DNA of 34,516 nucleotides from an uncultured bacterium (lineage in GTDB: Bacteria; Bacteroidota; Bacteroidia; Bacteroidales; CAIXTV01), in the NCBI GenBank assembly GCA_903922465.1, contig CAIXTV010000053.1, forward strand, positions 1-34,516, given 5' to 3'. The notes below the pieces were generated by a model. It saw nothing but the letters and a program-made list of their open reading frames with translations. It ran no database searches and had not been told where the DNA came from. Both the position numbers and the translations under genes were made by a program. Positions 8,662 through 16,461 of this stretch are shown piece after piece (the stretch's first letter is position 1; each line of letters opens with the position of its first letter).

Positions 8662-9954
8662 TTATGTTTGAAGCACCCTATCTTTTTTATATGAGCGTTG
8701 CATCACTACTATCCCTGCCAAAATGGCCAGGGCTCCGATGAGAAATGTTGGTATAAATCCCAGCCATTCATAGAAAATTATGCCTAAGATAGGGGCAAAT
8801 ATCCCCCTAACTCCCGTTAGGAACAAATGAACCGACTGATAGTCGCCCACATCTTTATTTTTGCAGAAATAGGCCGAGCCAATGTTCCAGAGCAGTGCCA
8901 TGGTGGCCGCAAAGATGCTGTGACTGAGTATGAATAAGATAAGCATATAGTAAATCCTCAGGTTTCCGATTTCGAAATAATAAGGAAACACGGCTGTGAG
9001 GGCTAAGAATATCAGATATAATAAAATTGAGGCGAAGGTGAGTACGGCAAAGCGTCGTGGGTCGATGCGTGCCATGAGGCGGCCAAACATGGGCAGCAGA
9101 AGAATAGCAATAATGTTATAGGCATTGCGATAGAAGGCCACGCTCGAATAGTTCAGGGCCAGGCCCTTATCGAAAAAGATGTACATGACGCTTACCGTGC
9201 TCATGAAGGCAAAACCGTAGTACCCAAATCCTAATTCGAACTGCCGAAAGGGTTTATCGTTCTTGAGCACGCCTTGCATCCGCTTCATTGAAGTGCGAAT
9301 CGACACCCAAAACTTTTCTTTCGGAGCCAGGGTGATTTCTTGTTTTATCTGAATTCCCGATAGGAAAAAGATAGAAATAATTCCGAGCATCCCCGTAAAG
9401 GGAAACACATATACGAAGGCATAATTATCCATATCGAGCAGCCATCCGTAGAGAAATGTAACCAAGAGCATTACAATTTTATTTGCCGTGGTCGACACGC
9501 TGTAGAGCTTAGAGAAGTGCTCGTGTCGATAGTTGTTCTTCAGGAAAATGTTGATGACGGGATAGATAATAGGCTGCGACAGAAAATATATCAGAAAGAT
9601 GAGCAGAAAAATATAATGGTAGATTGAGGTGCCTTCCATGGCATGCGCGCTTCGTGGAAAAAACGCCAGCAGCAAGAGGGGCAGGCGGGTGATGAGGGCT
9701 GTGATGCGCAGCAGTTTACGCGTGTTGCGCACCCTTCGCAGAAACTCGTTGAAAAACAACAAAAACACAAAAACCAACACACTAAACTGAAACAGAAAGC
9801 TCAGCATATAGCTTGTGCCTTTGAGGCTCTTGATGAAGACAAACTCATTTAGTGCCAGCACTCCCAATATGAAACCCTCCATCAATGAATAGATTAGGTG
9901 GAGTTTAAAGGTGTGCTTTTCGACTTGATTGAGGGAGAATTTTAGAAGCTTCAT
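8662..9954 (-). CDS. MFS-like multi-pass membrane transporter
   Basis: A 430-residue, highly hydrophobic protein with about twelve predicted membrane helices in two halves. A soluble-looking basic loop near the middle (KEKFWVSIRTSMKRMQGVLKN) separates them. This is the architecture of the major facilitator superfamily. The loop GRLMARIDPRRFAVL resembles the short cytoplasmic loop of MFS proteins. No substrate motif is recognised. ATG 9954 (MKLLKFSLNQ) is preferred over a TTG five codons upstream. It is not tightly linked to the nitroreductase operon (197 bp). Confidence 0.75.
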   Translation of the reverse strand: MKLLKFSLNQVEKHTFKLHLIYSLMEGFILGVLALNEFVFIKSLKGTSYMLSFLFQFSVLVFVFLLFFNEFLRRVRNTRKLLRITALITRLPLLLLAFFPRSAHAMEGTSIYHYIFLLIFLIYFLSQPIIYPVINIFLKNNYRHEHFSKLYSVSTTANKIVMLLVTFLYGWLLDMDNYAFVYVFPFTGMLGIISIFFLSGIQIKQEITLAPKEKFWVSIRTSMKRMQGVLKNDKPFRQFELGFGYYGFAFMSTVSVMYIFFDKGLALNYSSVAFYRNAYNIIAILLLPMFGRLMARIDPRRFAVLTFASILLYLIFLALTAVFPYYFEIGNLRIYYMLILFILSHSIFAATMALLWNIGSAYFCKNKDVGDYQSVHLFLTGVRGIFAPILGIIFYEWLGFIPTFLIGALAILAGIVVMQRSYKKDRVLQT

Positions 9955-10092
9955 AGGTTGGTTTTGCAAAATAACAAATAATAAGGCTAAGTTTCGGTTT
10001 CGTTTGTTTTATAATTGCATCTACTTTCGGAAAGCGAGCTTTTCGATAGCTGAGAAATTTGCTTGGCAGGGCCAAAATTTTGCCCGTGAGGG

Positions 10093-10126
10093 TTGCCGAT
10101 TTATCTAAAAACTAATATTATCTTTG
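10093..10126 (+). promoter_or_regulatory. Promoter of the yitT-like gene
   Basis: TTG at 10093-10095 and TATCTTTG at 10119-10126 match the -33 and TAnnTTTG -7 elements with a 23-base spacer. The -7 box ends 20 bases before ATG 10147, which rules against the longer reading frame starting at 10093. Confidence 0.6.
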
Positions 10127-10146
10127 TCTACAAAAAACCAAATCAT

Positions 10147-11070
10147 ATGACGGCTAAAACAAACACCGAAAAACCTTTCAGCAAAAAGTGGATTACCTCC
10201 TATATATATATTGTCCTGGGAACCTTTTCGGTGGCCGCGGCTTATGTGTTGTTTTTGAGTCCGCACAAAATCGTCCCGGGGGGCATTTATGGCATTTCGA
10301 TAGTGTTGCATTACATCTCGAAAGGAATTTTTTCGTTTGCGCCCGATGGCCTTCCCATAGGGATGACAGCCCTGGCCTTTAATATTCCGCTGACTTTCGT
10401 TGCCGTGAAAATTCTCGGCCCAAGGTTTGGAACCAAAACCATAGTAACTTTTGTGCTAACGTCCATTTTTGTAGATACTTTGACGCATTTTTGGGGCGAG
10501 CGCCCCTTGGTTCAAGACGATGTGTTGCTTTCGTGCGTGTTTGGAGGGCTAATTTTAGGGCTGGGTGTGGGGCTGGTTTTCAAGGCCAAGGCTACAAGCG
10601 GCGGATCGGACGTAATTTCGATGATTTTGGCAAAATATACAAAGATGCCCATTGGGCAATTGGTGATGATAGTCGATTCTATTATCGTAATTACAGCGCT
10701 TTTAGCCTTTGGCGACTGGAAAATCCCCCTCTATTCGTGGATAGTAATTTTTATATTGGGCAAAACGGTGGATGTGGTGCTTGAAGGCATCAGCTACGAC
10801 AAAACTTTATTTATTATATCCGATAAACACATCGAAATCAGGGCATATATCTTGCATGAACTGAATCGTGGAGGCACTTATATTGCCGGCAAAGGCATGT
10901 ATAACGGCAGCGAAAAGGAAATCATCTTTACGGTAGTAAATCGCCGTGAACTTTCGCTGCTCCAAGAATTTATAAGTCGCATCGACCCCGAAGCTTTCAT
11001 GAGTGTGATAGATGCTAATGAAATTATTGGCAAGGGTTTTAAGTCGATAGAGGAGAAAATAAATCCCTAA
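10147..11070 (+). CDS. YitT-family membrane protein (DUF161 plus DUF2179)
   Basis: A 307-residue protein with five or six N-terminal membrane helices and a soluble C-terminal domain. The stretches PHKIVPGGIYGISIVLHY and KATSGGSDVISMIL are the hallmark glycine-rich repeats of the YitT/DUF161 family. The tail TYIAGKGMYNGSEKEIIFTV to DPEAFMSVIDANEIIGKGF is the DUF2179 domain. The molecular role is not established for the family. The start is chosen from the promoter box just upstream. Confidence 0.9.
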   Translation: MTAKTNTEKPFSKKWITSYIYIVLGTFSVAAAYVLFLSPHKIVPGGIYGISIVLHYISKGIFSFAPDGLPIGMTALAFNIPLTFVAVKILGPRFGTKTIVTFVLTSIFVDTLTHFWGERPLVQDDVLLSCVFGGLILGLGVGLVFKAKATSGGSDVISMILAKYTKMPIGQLVMIVDSIIVITALLAFGDWKIPLYSWIVIFILGKTVDVVLEGISYDKTLFIISDKHIEIRAYILHELNRGGTYIAGKGMYNGSEKEIIFTVVNRRELSLLQEFISRIDPEAFMSVIDANEIIGKGFKSIEEKINP

Positions 11071-11275
11071 GGCTTTCGGAAAATGCGCCTAAGGCTTGTT
11101 TGAAGAATTTTGCCCCTCGAGTTGAACCCCTATTTCGGAATTTGATGCCATCAAATGAAAATACGATGCATGGAGGTCACGATAAGGCGAAATCAACTGC
11201 CTAAGGCTAAAAAAAAGTTGTGAATTTTACCGCTAAAACTTATAGGCTTAAATATCAAGCTCATACAAAATAATC
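11071..11275. other. Gene-free stretch leading into array 2
   Basis: No credible gene. CCTAAGGC occurs three times (about 11066, 11090 and 11202), the first two followed by TT. The bases just before 11276 (TAATCC) resemble the end of a 21-bp unit, which suggests a decayed array edge. Confidence 0.5.
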
Positions 11276-11884
11276 CGCATCTCATTGGTTCAGTCTCGCA
11301 CCCCTGGGAACGAACGCCACACCCCTGGGAACGAATCTCGCACCCCTGGGAACGAACGCCACACCCCCGAAATTAAAACTTTCACCTGAATTATTTTTTC
11401 TTTCACCTGCGAGAAAAAAGCTCGCACCTGCGAGAAAAAAGCTCGCACCTGAAAAATTAAAATTCGCACCCCCGAGATTAAAATTTTCATCTGAATTATT
11501 TTTTCTCGCACCCCCGGGAACGAATCTCGCACCCCTGGGAACGAACGCCACACCCCTGAGAAAAAATCTCGCACCTGAAAAATTTAAATTTTCATCTCTT
11601 TACTTTAATCCCGCACCTCTGAATTATTTTCCCTCACCTCATTACTTTAATCCAGCACCCCTGAATTATTTTCCCGCATCTCATTACTTTAATCCCGCAC
11701 CTCTGAATTATTTTCCTGCATCTCATTACTTTAATCCCGCACCCCTGAATTATTTTCCCGCATCTCATTACTTTAATCCCGCACATCAAAATTATTTTCC
11801 CTCACCTCATTACTTTAATCCCGCACCTCTGAATTATTTTCCCGCATCTCATTACTTTAATCCCACACCTCCTCGTTTTAATCC
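11276..11884. repeat. 21-bp phased repeat array 2 (29 units)
   Basis: 609 bp divide into exactly 29 units of 21 bp with no insertion or deletion. Each unit opens with a CRCAYCYCWS-like anchor (CGCACC, CACACC, CGCATC, TTCACC) followed by 11-14 variable bases. The variable part comes from a small vocabulary: GGGAACGAACGC or GGGAACGAATCT, AAATTAAAACT-like, GAATTATTTT-like, GAGAAAAAAGCT, and ATTACTTTAATCC. From 11591 to 11863 two types alternate, giving a 42-bp higher-order period. One forward frame is open throughout but has no start codon, and two minus-strand frames are open over the first half; all look like by-products of the multiple-of-three period. Confidence 0.95.
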
Positions 11885-12068
11885 ATCATCATCAAATTTC
11901 ACAGCCATTAGTTCTGCTTTTAAAGTCCTCAATGCATGACTCAAAATTCACTATGTTTATCTTACATAAACCCTCCCACAAAACAAGTCAACACTAGGCT
12001 GATGAAAATAAAAAGCTGAATTAATGATGAAAAGGAATTTTTGTTTCAGAATTTTTTTTGCTGATTTC

Positions 12069-12105
12069 TTGCAAATATAAAAATCATTCGTAATTTTGCG
12101 AATGA
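12069..12105 (+). promoter_or_regulatory. ArsR-type operator enclosing the ars operon promoter
   Basis: TTG at 12069-12071, 19 bases, then TAATTTTG at 12091-12098 is a near-ideal Bacteroidota promoter. The -7 box is exactly flanked by a perfect 7-bp inverted repeat: TCATTCG (12084-12090) and CGAATGA (12099-12105). A dimeric ArsR/SmtB repressor would bind such a palindrome and block transcription. The arsR ATG follows 15 bases later, consistent with autoregulation. Confidence 0.75.
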
Positions 12106-12119
12106 CTAAATGAAAAACA

Positions 12120-12452
12120 ATGGCCGTACAAAAAAAAGAGGAATATAGTGCAGAAGAAGTGATGATAGCAAAATATGCAAAGGCATTGGGACATCCGGCC
12201 CGCATAGCCATTTTGAATTATTTGGCTTCGATTGATGGTTGTTTTTTTGGCGATATCTGTGCCGAACTTCCCATAGCCAATTCGACAGTTTCGCAACATT
12301 TGTCGGAACTTAAAAATGCCGAACTCATACAAGGCACCTTCGAACCCCCAAAAGTGAAATATTGTATACATCCCGAAAATTGGCATCAGGCTAAAGTAAT
12401 TATGGATTCCTTCTTTGCCAAAATTTCGCCCAAAGTTCAATGTTGCGATTAA
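12120..12452 (+). CDS. arsR: ArsR/SmtB-family transcriptional repressor
   Basis: A 110-residue winged-helix regulator. KALGHPARIAILNYL is the typical ArsR helix, and ICAELPIANSTVSQHLSEL is the recognition helix-turn-helix, followed by the beta-wing GTFEPPKVKYCI. The classical ELCVCDL metal site is absent. Candidate thiol ligands are Cys41, Cys47, Cys82 and the C-terminal pair Cys108-Cys109. It leads the operon and probably represses it until arsenite, or another thiophilic metal, binds. Whether Hg(II) can induce it cannot be told from sequence. Confidence 0.92.
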   Translation: MAVQKKEEYSAEEVMIAKYAKALGHPARIAILNYLASIDGCFFGDICAELPIANSTVSQHLSELKNAELIQGTFEPPKVKYCIHPENWHQAKVIMDSFFAKISPKVQCCD

Positions 12453-12473
12453 TGAATAATAAAATATAAAACC

Positions 12474-12713
12474 ATGGAAATTAAAGTGCTCGGAACCGGT
12501 TGTGCAAATTGCAAAACCCTCGAAAAAACAGTACACATCGCCCTCGAAGAAATGAAATTAGAAGCAAATGTCGAAAAAGTAGAAGACATTAGCAAAATTA
12601 TGGCCTATGGCATCATGCGCACCCCCGGCCTGGTCATAAATTCGAAAGTGGTGTTGACCGGAAAAATTCCTTCGATAAAAGAAATGAAAGAACTTATTGA
12701 AAAACATAGCTAA
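12474..12713 (+). CDS. Small thioredoxin-like protein (redox-active disulfide family, ArsE-like)
   Basis: A 79-residue cytoplasmic thioredoxin-fold protein with the active site GCANCK (Cys10, Cys13) and cis-Pro region RTPGLVINSKV, as in the TM0996/MTH895 family. In ArsEFG systems, described for reduction and efflux of nitro-aromatic arsenicals, ArsE is a small protein of this kind, and the two genes that follow match ArsF and ArsG. That comparison is family knowledge; the substrate here is inference. It starts 21 bp after arsR. Confidence 0.85.
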   Translation: MEIKVLGTGCANCKTLEKTVHIALEEMKLEANVEKVEDISKIMAYGIMRTPGLVINSKVVLTGKIPSIKEMKELIEKHS

Positions 12714-12734
12714 ATCTTTAAAAACACAATTCTT

Positions 12735-13142
12735 ATGAAAAAATCATTGCTTATTCTTCTTGCCGCATTTATTGGTTTTACGGCCTACAGTCAAACAAAA
12801 ACCATCGCCAAAGCCAAATTGGAAATATATTATTTTCATGCCACAAATCGCTGTGCTACTTGCATTTCTATTGAGGATAACACCAAAAAAGCCCTCAATA
12901 AATATTTCAAAAAAGAAGTAGATGCAGGCACCATCAAGCTATTTATTCTGGATTGCGACGATTCGAAAAACAAGGCCTTGGCCGACAAATACGGAGCCTA
13001 TGGTTCAACTCTGATACTGCAAAGCACAGTGGGCAAAAAAGCAAAAGAAGATATGACCAATTTTGCTTTTTCCTACTCACGCAATACGCCCGATAAATTT
13101 ATAGCCGGCATGAAAGATAAAATTACAGCACTGCTAAAATAA
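12735..13142 (+). CDS. arsF: ArsF-like exported thioredoxin-fold protein
   Basis: A 135-residue protein with a signal peptide (cleavage near AYSQ, residues 17-20) and a thioredoxin-like region. IYYFHATNRCATC places a CxxC at Cys40/Cys43, followed by KLFILDCDD. It matches the family annotated as the nitrophenyl-arsenical reductase subunit ArsF. It would act outside the cytoplasmic membrane and may exchange electrons with the neighbouring ArsG membrane protein. 21 bp after the thioredoxin gene, 5 bp before arsG. Confidence 0.78.
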   Translation: MKKSLLILLAAFIGFTAYSQTKTIAKAKLEIYYFHATNRCATCISIEDNTKKALNKYFKKEVDAGTIKLFILDCDDSKNKALADKYGAYGSTLILQSTVGKKAKEDMTNFAFSYSRNTPDKFIAGMKDKITALLK

Positions 13143-13147
13143 ACGCC

Positions 13148-13852
13148 ATGGAATTTCTTCAGGAACTCCTCGATAGCACTCAGGCACCCTTCCTTACGGC
13201 TCTAATTTTGGGCCTGATGACGGCCATAAGCCCCTGCCCCCTGGCAACAAACATCACCGCCATCGGCTTCATTAGCAAGGACATTGCCCACAAACGCCGC
13301 ATCTTTATCAACGGCATCGTCTACACCTTAGGCCGCAGCATTAGCTATACAGGCATCGGACTGATATTGTATTTTGGGGTGGATATGATGCCCATAAAGA
13401 AGCTTTTTTTGCAAAATGGCGAAAAATTTATTGGCCCCCTGATGCTCATCATAGGATTTCTGATGTTAGATTTTATAAAAATCAAATTCCCGGCCTTCAC
13501 CCGCCTGTCCGAAAAAATCGAAAACAACTCACGCAACGGAGCATGGTGGACATCCTTGCTTCTGGGAATGCTTTTTGCGCTTGCCTTTTGCCCTTATAGC
13601 GGAGTGCTATATTTCGGAATGCTTATCCCAATCACGGTATCGAGTGCCTCAGGCCTCTATTTGCCTATAGTATTCGCCATAGCCACCGGCCTACCCGTCA
13701 TCATCATCGCATGGCTGCTGGCCTACAGCGTATCGAGCGTGGGAGGGCTCTACAATAAAATAAAAGTCTTCGAAAAATGGTTCCGACGCATAGTTGCAGT
13801 ACTTTTTATGCTAGTGGGAATTTATTATATGAAGATATATCTTAAAATTTGA
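13148..13852 (+). CDS. arsG: ArsG-like permease (DsbD/CcdA-related)
   Basis: A 234-residue protein with about six membrane helices. A cysteine lies in each repeat half: ISPCPLATN (Cys30) and ALAFCPYSGVLYFG (Cys148), the layout of DsbD/CcdA electron carriers. It corresponds to the ArsG family, proposed as an efflux permease for aminated aromatic arsenicals; thiol-electron transfer to ArsF is an alternative. The last codons (Ile, stop) lie inside the left repeat of the four-helix-bundle cassette, so the native C-terminus may have been slightly altered. Confidence 0.78.
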   Translation: MEFLQELLDSTQAPFLTALILGLMTAISPCPLATNITAIGFISKDIAHKRRIFINGIVYTLGRSISYTGIGLILYFGVDMMPIKKLFLQNGEKFIGPLMLIIGFLMLDFIKIKFPAFTRLSEKIENNSRNGAWWTSLLLGMLFALAFCPYSGVLYFGMLIPITVSSASGLYLPIVFAIATGLPVIIIAWLLAYSVSSVGGLYNKIKVFEKWFRRIVAVLFMLVGIYYMKIYLKI

Positions 13853-14311
13853 AAATTTGAAGATGCGATAAATTGAAAATATGATGGGAATATGAGAGAT
13901 GATAAAGAAAATATTATTGTAGAGCTTAGTTTTGAAATTGCTTTACTTATTATTGAATTCTCTGAAATTCTGGATGAGAAGAAAAAACACATAATATCGA
14001 GACACATATTGCGCTCAGGCACTTCGATAGGCGCTAATGTTAGGGAAGCCCAAAATGCTGAAAGCCAAGCCGATTTTATACATAAAATGAAAGATGCAGC
14101 AAAACAAGCCGATGAAATAGCTTATTGTTTATTACTAAGTCAATATTCTAAAAATTATCCCGATACGAGTCTATTACAAGAAAAATTGAATTTGATAATG
14201 CGAATTTTAAACAAAATAATTGCCACAACTAAACAAAAAGGAGAGTAATTCCCTTCAGCCCATAAAATGAAAAAGAATTCCCCAATTTTCAAATCTCCAA
14301 ATCTTTAAATT
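13846..14311. mobile_element. Small cassette with imperfect terminal inverted repeats carrying a four-helix-bundle gene
   Basis: The left end 13846-13864 (AATTTGAAAATTTGAAGAT) and the right end 14293-14311, read on the other strand (AATTTAAAGATTTGGAGAT), match at 16 of 19 positions. The 466-bp interval holds one gene and no transposase. It separates two ars genes that would otherwise be adjacent. The right end abuts coding sequence of the permease, and an in-frame TAA of the permease frame lies within it. No target-site duplication was identified. I infer a non-autonomous insertion. Confidence 0.6.
13892..14248 (+). CDS. Four-helix-bundle protein (23S rRNA intervening-sequence family)
   Basis: A 118-residue all-helical protein of the S23/four-helix-bundle family (TIGR02436-like). 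The signature is HILRSGTSIGANVREAQNAES, here at residues about 48-67, followed by DFIHKMKDAAKQADEIAYCL. Relatives were first noted inside 23S rRNA intervening sequences and are scattered as single genes in Bacteroidota; their function is unclear. It interrupts the ars operon in the same orientation and lies between inverted repeats, so I read it as a passenger, not as an arsenic gene. Confidence 0.9.
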   Translation: MRDDKENIIVELSFEIALLIIEFSEILDEKKKHIISRHILRSGTSIGANVREAQNAESQADFIHKMKDAAKQADEIAYCLLLSQYSKNYPDTSLLQEKLNLIMRILNKIIATTKQKGE

Positions 14312-14377
14312 GCTATAGCCGCGCTGCCTATATGGTTTCTGCTATATCATTTTCTACAGCCTTTCACCGATTGGTTT

Positions 14378-15301
14378 GTGTTTTCAGCCTTAGGCATGAG
14401 CAAAGGAGAACATTTGGCCGAAACATTGTGGTTTTTTATCTTCGAATTTCCTAAAGTAATGCTGCTGCTTACTTTAATTATTTTTTTTGTGGGAATAATA
14501 CGCACCTATTTCACCCCCGAACGCACCCGCAAAGCCCTCGAAGGCAAAAAAACTTTCACCGGAAACGTCATGGCAGCCACATTAGGAATAGTTACCCCTT
14601 TTTGTTCCTGTTCAGCAATTCCATTGTTTCTGGGCTTTGTCGAAACAGGCGTTCCCCTAGGGGTCACCTTTTCGTTCCTAATTGCCGCACCAATGATAAA
14701 TGAAGTGGCTATCGTGCTTTTATATGGCATGTTTGGTTTGAAAGTAGCCCTGATTTATATAGTAACCGGCTTGTTCATCGCCATCACAGCAGGATGGATA
14801 ATAGGCCTATTGAAACTCGAAAAATGGGTCGAACCATGGGTCTACGAAACCAAAGTAGGGCAAGGAATAGATGAAGAAAAGCCTGATTTTTCTGAAAGAA
14901 TAAAATTGGGCTACGATGCCATTAAAGAAATTGTTGGGAAAGTTTGGCTGTATGTCGCCCTAGGCATAGCCGTAGGCGCAGGGGCACATGGCTATGTTCC
15001 CGAAGAATTTATGGCAGCCCTGATGGGGAAATCAGCATGGTATTCGGTGCCTCTTTCAATATTAATAGGCATTCCACTCTATTCAAATGCCGCCGGAATA
15101 GTTCCCATAGTTTCGGTTCTGATCGAAAAAGGGGCTTCCTTAGGCACCGCCTTGGCATTTATGATGTCGGTAATTGGATTATCACTCCCCGAAATGGTGA
15201 TACTGCGAAAAGTACTCAAACTGCCACTCATCTTTACCTTCGTGGCCGTAGTGGGAATAGGAATTATGATAGTGGGATTTTTATTTAATCTTATTTTATA
15301 A
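14378..15301 (+). CDS. ArsP/YraQ-type permease, probably lacking its native start
   Basis: A 307-residue membrane permease. TPFCSCSAIPLFLGFVETG with the CSC motif, FSFLIAAPMINEVAIVLLYG, and the repeat-half IPLYSNAAGIVPI identify the DUF318/ArsP-like family, some members of which export trivalent organoarsenicals. GTG 14378 is the first conventional start, but in-frame sequence upstream from 14309 reads IAIAALPIWFLLYHFLQPF, clearly the first membrane helix of this family. A TAA at 14306-14308 in the cassette end closes the frame before any ATG, GTG or TTG. The protein is thus either N-terminally truncated or started at a non-standard codon. Confidence 0.85.
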   Translation: MFSALGMSKGEHLAETLWFFIFEFPKVMLLLTLIIFFVGIIRTYFTPERTRKALEGKKTFTGNVMAATLGIVTPFCSCSAIPLFLGFVETGVPLGVTFSFLIAAPMINEVAIVLLYGMFGLKVALIYIVTGLFIAITAGWIIGLLKLEKWVEPWVYETKVGQGIDEEKPDFSERIKLGYDAIKEIVGKVWLYVALGIAVGAGAHGYVPEEFMAALMGKSAWYSVPLSILIGIPLYSNAAGIVPIVSVLIEKGASLGTALAFMMSVIGLSLPEMVILRKVLKLPLIFTFVAVVGIGIMIVGFLFNLIL

Positions 15302-15310
15302 AACAAAACA

Positions 15311-15742
15311 ATGCAAAATATACTCTCAAATAAAGGAATATTAAGTCACGGAATCCAACATCTTTCGGCCCGAGAAGCGTCAGAAGCACTGCAGGAAGGA
15401 GCATTTTTGTTGGATGTAAGAGAAGATTTTCTCACCCATATGCGCACCTTTGCGGTAGAAAATTATATTGTTTGCCCACTAAGCACTCTGGACGAAAATA
15501 TTGCTTTATTGCCTAAAGCTAAAGCCATTATCGTTGCCGATGCCACCGGCTTGCAAAGCAAGGTGGCAGTTGAAAAACTCATGCAAATGGGCTTCCCTGC
15601 CGTGGCTAATCTAGCCGGAGGAATAATGGATTGGGACAGAGACGGCTTTCCGGTAAACAGAAATCCTGTTGCTGAACTCAGTGGACAATGCCCCTGCATG
15701 CTAAAACCAATGAATTTAATGAAAGAAACTAAACTTAAATAA
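15311..15742 (+). CDS. Rhodanese-like domain protein without the catalytic cysteine
   Basis: A 143-residue single rhodanese domain. FLLDVREDF and LAGGIMDWDRDGFPV are standard. In the active loop, where CxxGxRS is expected, the sequence is DATGLQS: Asp77 replaces the nucleophilic Cys and Gln82 the Arg. Two cysteines sit at the C-terminus in GQCPCM (Cys127, Cys129). Sulfurtransferase activity by the usual mechanism is therefore unlikely; a thiol/metal-binding or structural role is possible. It begins 9 bp after the permease. Confidence 0.85.
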   Translation: MQNILSNKGILSHGIQHLSAREASEALQEGAFLLDVREDFLTHMRTFAVENYIVCPLSTLDENIALLPKAKAIIVADATGLQSKVAVEKLMQMGFPAVANLAGGIMDWDRDGFPVNRNPVAELSGQCPCMLKPMNLMKETKLK

Positions 15743-15760
15743 AAAAAACCAAACGATTAC

Positions 15761-16186
15761 ATGACAAAAAAACGCATTCTTATCCTTTGCACAGGCAATA
15801 CATGCCGTAGCCAAATGGCCGAAGGAATATTAAAACATCTCGATTCGAAACTTGAAGTACATTCGGCCGGCACCCGTGCCGAACATAAGGTAAATCCTTA
15901 TGCCGTAAAAGTAATGGCAGAAGTAGATATCGATATCAGTGAACAACAACCCAAATCAGTAGATTTGTTTATTGAGCAAGCTTTCGATTTCGTCATAACC
16001 GTATGCGACGGAGCAAAAGAAATATGCCCTATATTCACCGGAGAGGTAAAGCATCGCATCCACCAAGGATTTGAAGACCCTGCCAATGCCAGCGGAACCG
16101 AAGAAGAAACATTAAAAGTCTACCGCAAGGTAAGAGATGAAATAATTAACTATTTTACTAATTTTCAAACAACAATAAATCAATAA
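15761..16186 (+). CDS. arsC: Thioredoxin-type arsenate reductase (LMW phosphatase family)
   Basis: A 141-residue protein that reduces arsenate to arsenite. The P-loop CTGNTCRS gives Cys10 and Arg16. VCDGAKEICP gives Cys82 and Cys89, the same positions as the three-cysteine relay in the thioredoxin-coupled ArsC of staphylococcal plasmid pI258. The Asp of FEDPANASG serves as general acid. Arsenite would leave through ACR3. It starts 18 bp after the rhodanese gene. Confidence 0.95.
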   Translation: MTKKRILILCTGNTCRSQMAEGILKHLDSKLEVHSAGTRAEHKVNPYAVKVMAEVDIDISEQQPKSVDLFIEQAFDFVITVCDGAKEICPIFTGEVKHRIHQGFEDPANASGTEEETLKVYRKVRDEIINYFTNFQTTINQ

Positions 16187-16188
16187 AC

Positions 16189-16461
16189 ATGGAACCAGAA
16201 AACAAAACAAAAGACGACTGCGGTTGTAGCGATGGCAATTGCTGTACACCAAAAAAGAGCACCCCTTGGACAAAAATACTTTTCATTGTAGTGATTGTTG
16301 CCGCCTTGGCAATCATCGTCATGAAATTTAGTTGCGGAAGTTGCAAAACCGATGCCTGCACCTCCCAAGTTAAAACAGATAGTGCCGGCGGCACCGACAG
16401 CACTACAAAACCTTGTTGTGCCGACCCCAACGCTTCTTGCGGTGATAAAAGCAAAAAATAA
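16189..16461 (+). CDS. Cysteine-rich single-pass membrane protein, function unknown
   Basis: A 90-residue protein that I cannot assign to a family. It has ten cysteines: DCGCSDGNCC in the N-terminal tail, one membrane helix (about residues 29-46), then SCGSCKTDAC and PCCADPNASC on the other side. Ends are hydrophilic. The clusters suggest binding of a soft metal(loid) or a thiol relay. It starts 2 bp after arsC, and its stop codon overlaps the next start by one base (TAATG), so it is translationally coupled to the CcdA-like gene. Confidence 0.75.
   Translation: MEPENKTKDDCGCSDGNCCTPKKSTPWTKILFIVVIVAALAIIVMKFSCGSCKTDACTSQVKTDSAGGTDSTTKPCCADPNASCGDKSKK

Noticed and set aside
11282-11574. Overlapping minus-strand open frames with heptapeptide repeats (GARFVPR-like, GVRDSFPGV-like)
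   Set aside because: They lie wholly in 21-bp array 2, several frames on both strands are open at once, and there is no promoter box or conserved start. The period being a multiple of three explains them.
11276-11884. CRISPR array
   Set aside because: Units are only 21 bp, the constant part is about 8 bases, the variable parts are reused, and no cas gene is in the window.
12084-12536. 150-codon minus-strand frame opposite arsR
   Set aside because: Phe/Tyr/Cys-rich antisense of arsR and its promoter with no family resemblance.
13892-14248. Arsenic-related function for the four-helix-bundle protein
   Set aside because: The family is scattered beside many unrelated genes and here it lies between inverted repeats; position in the operon is better explained by insertion.
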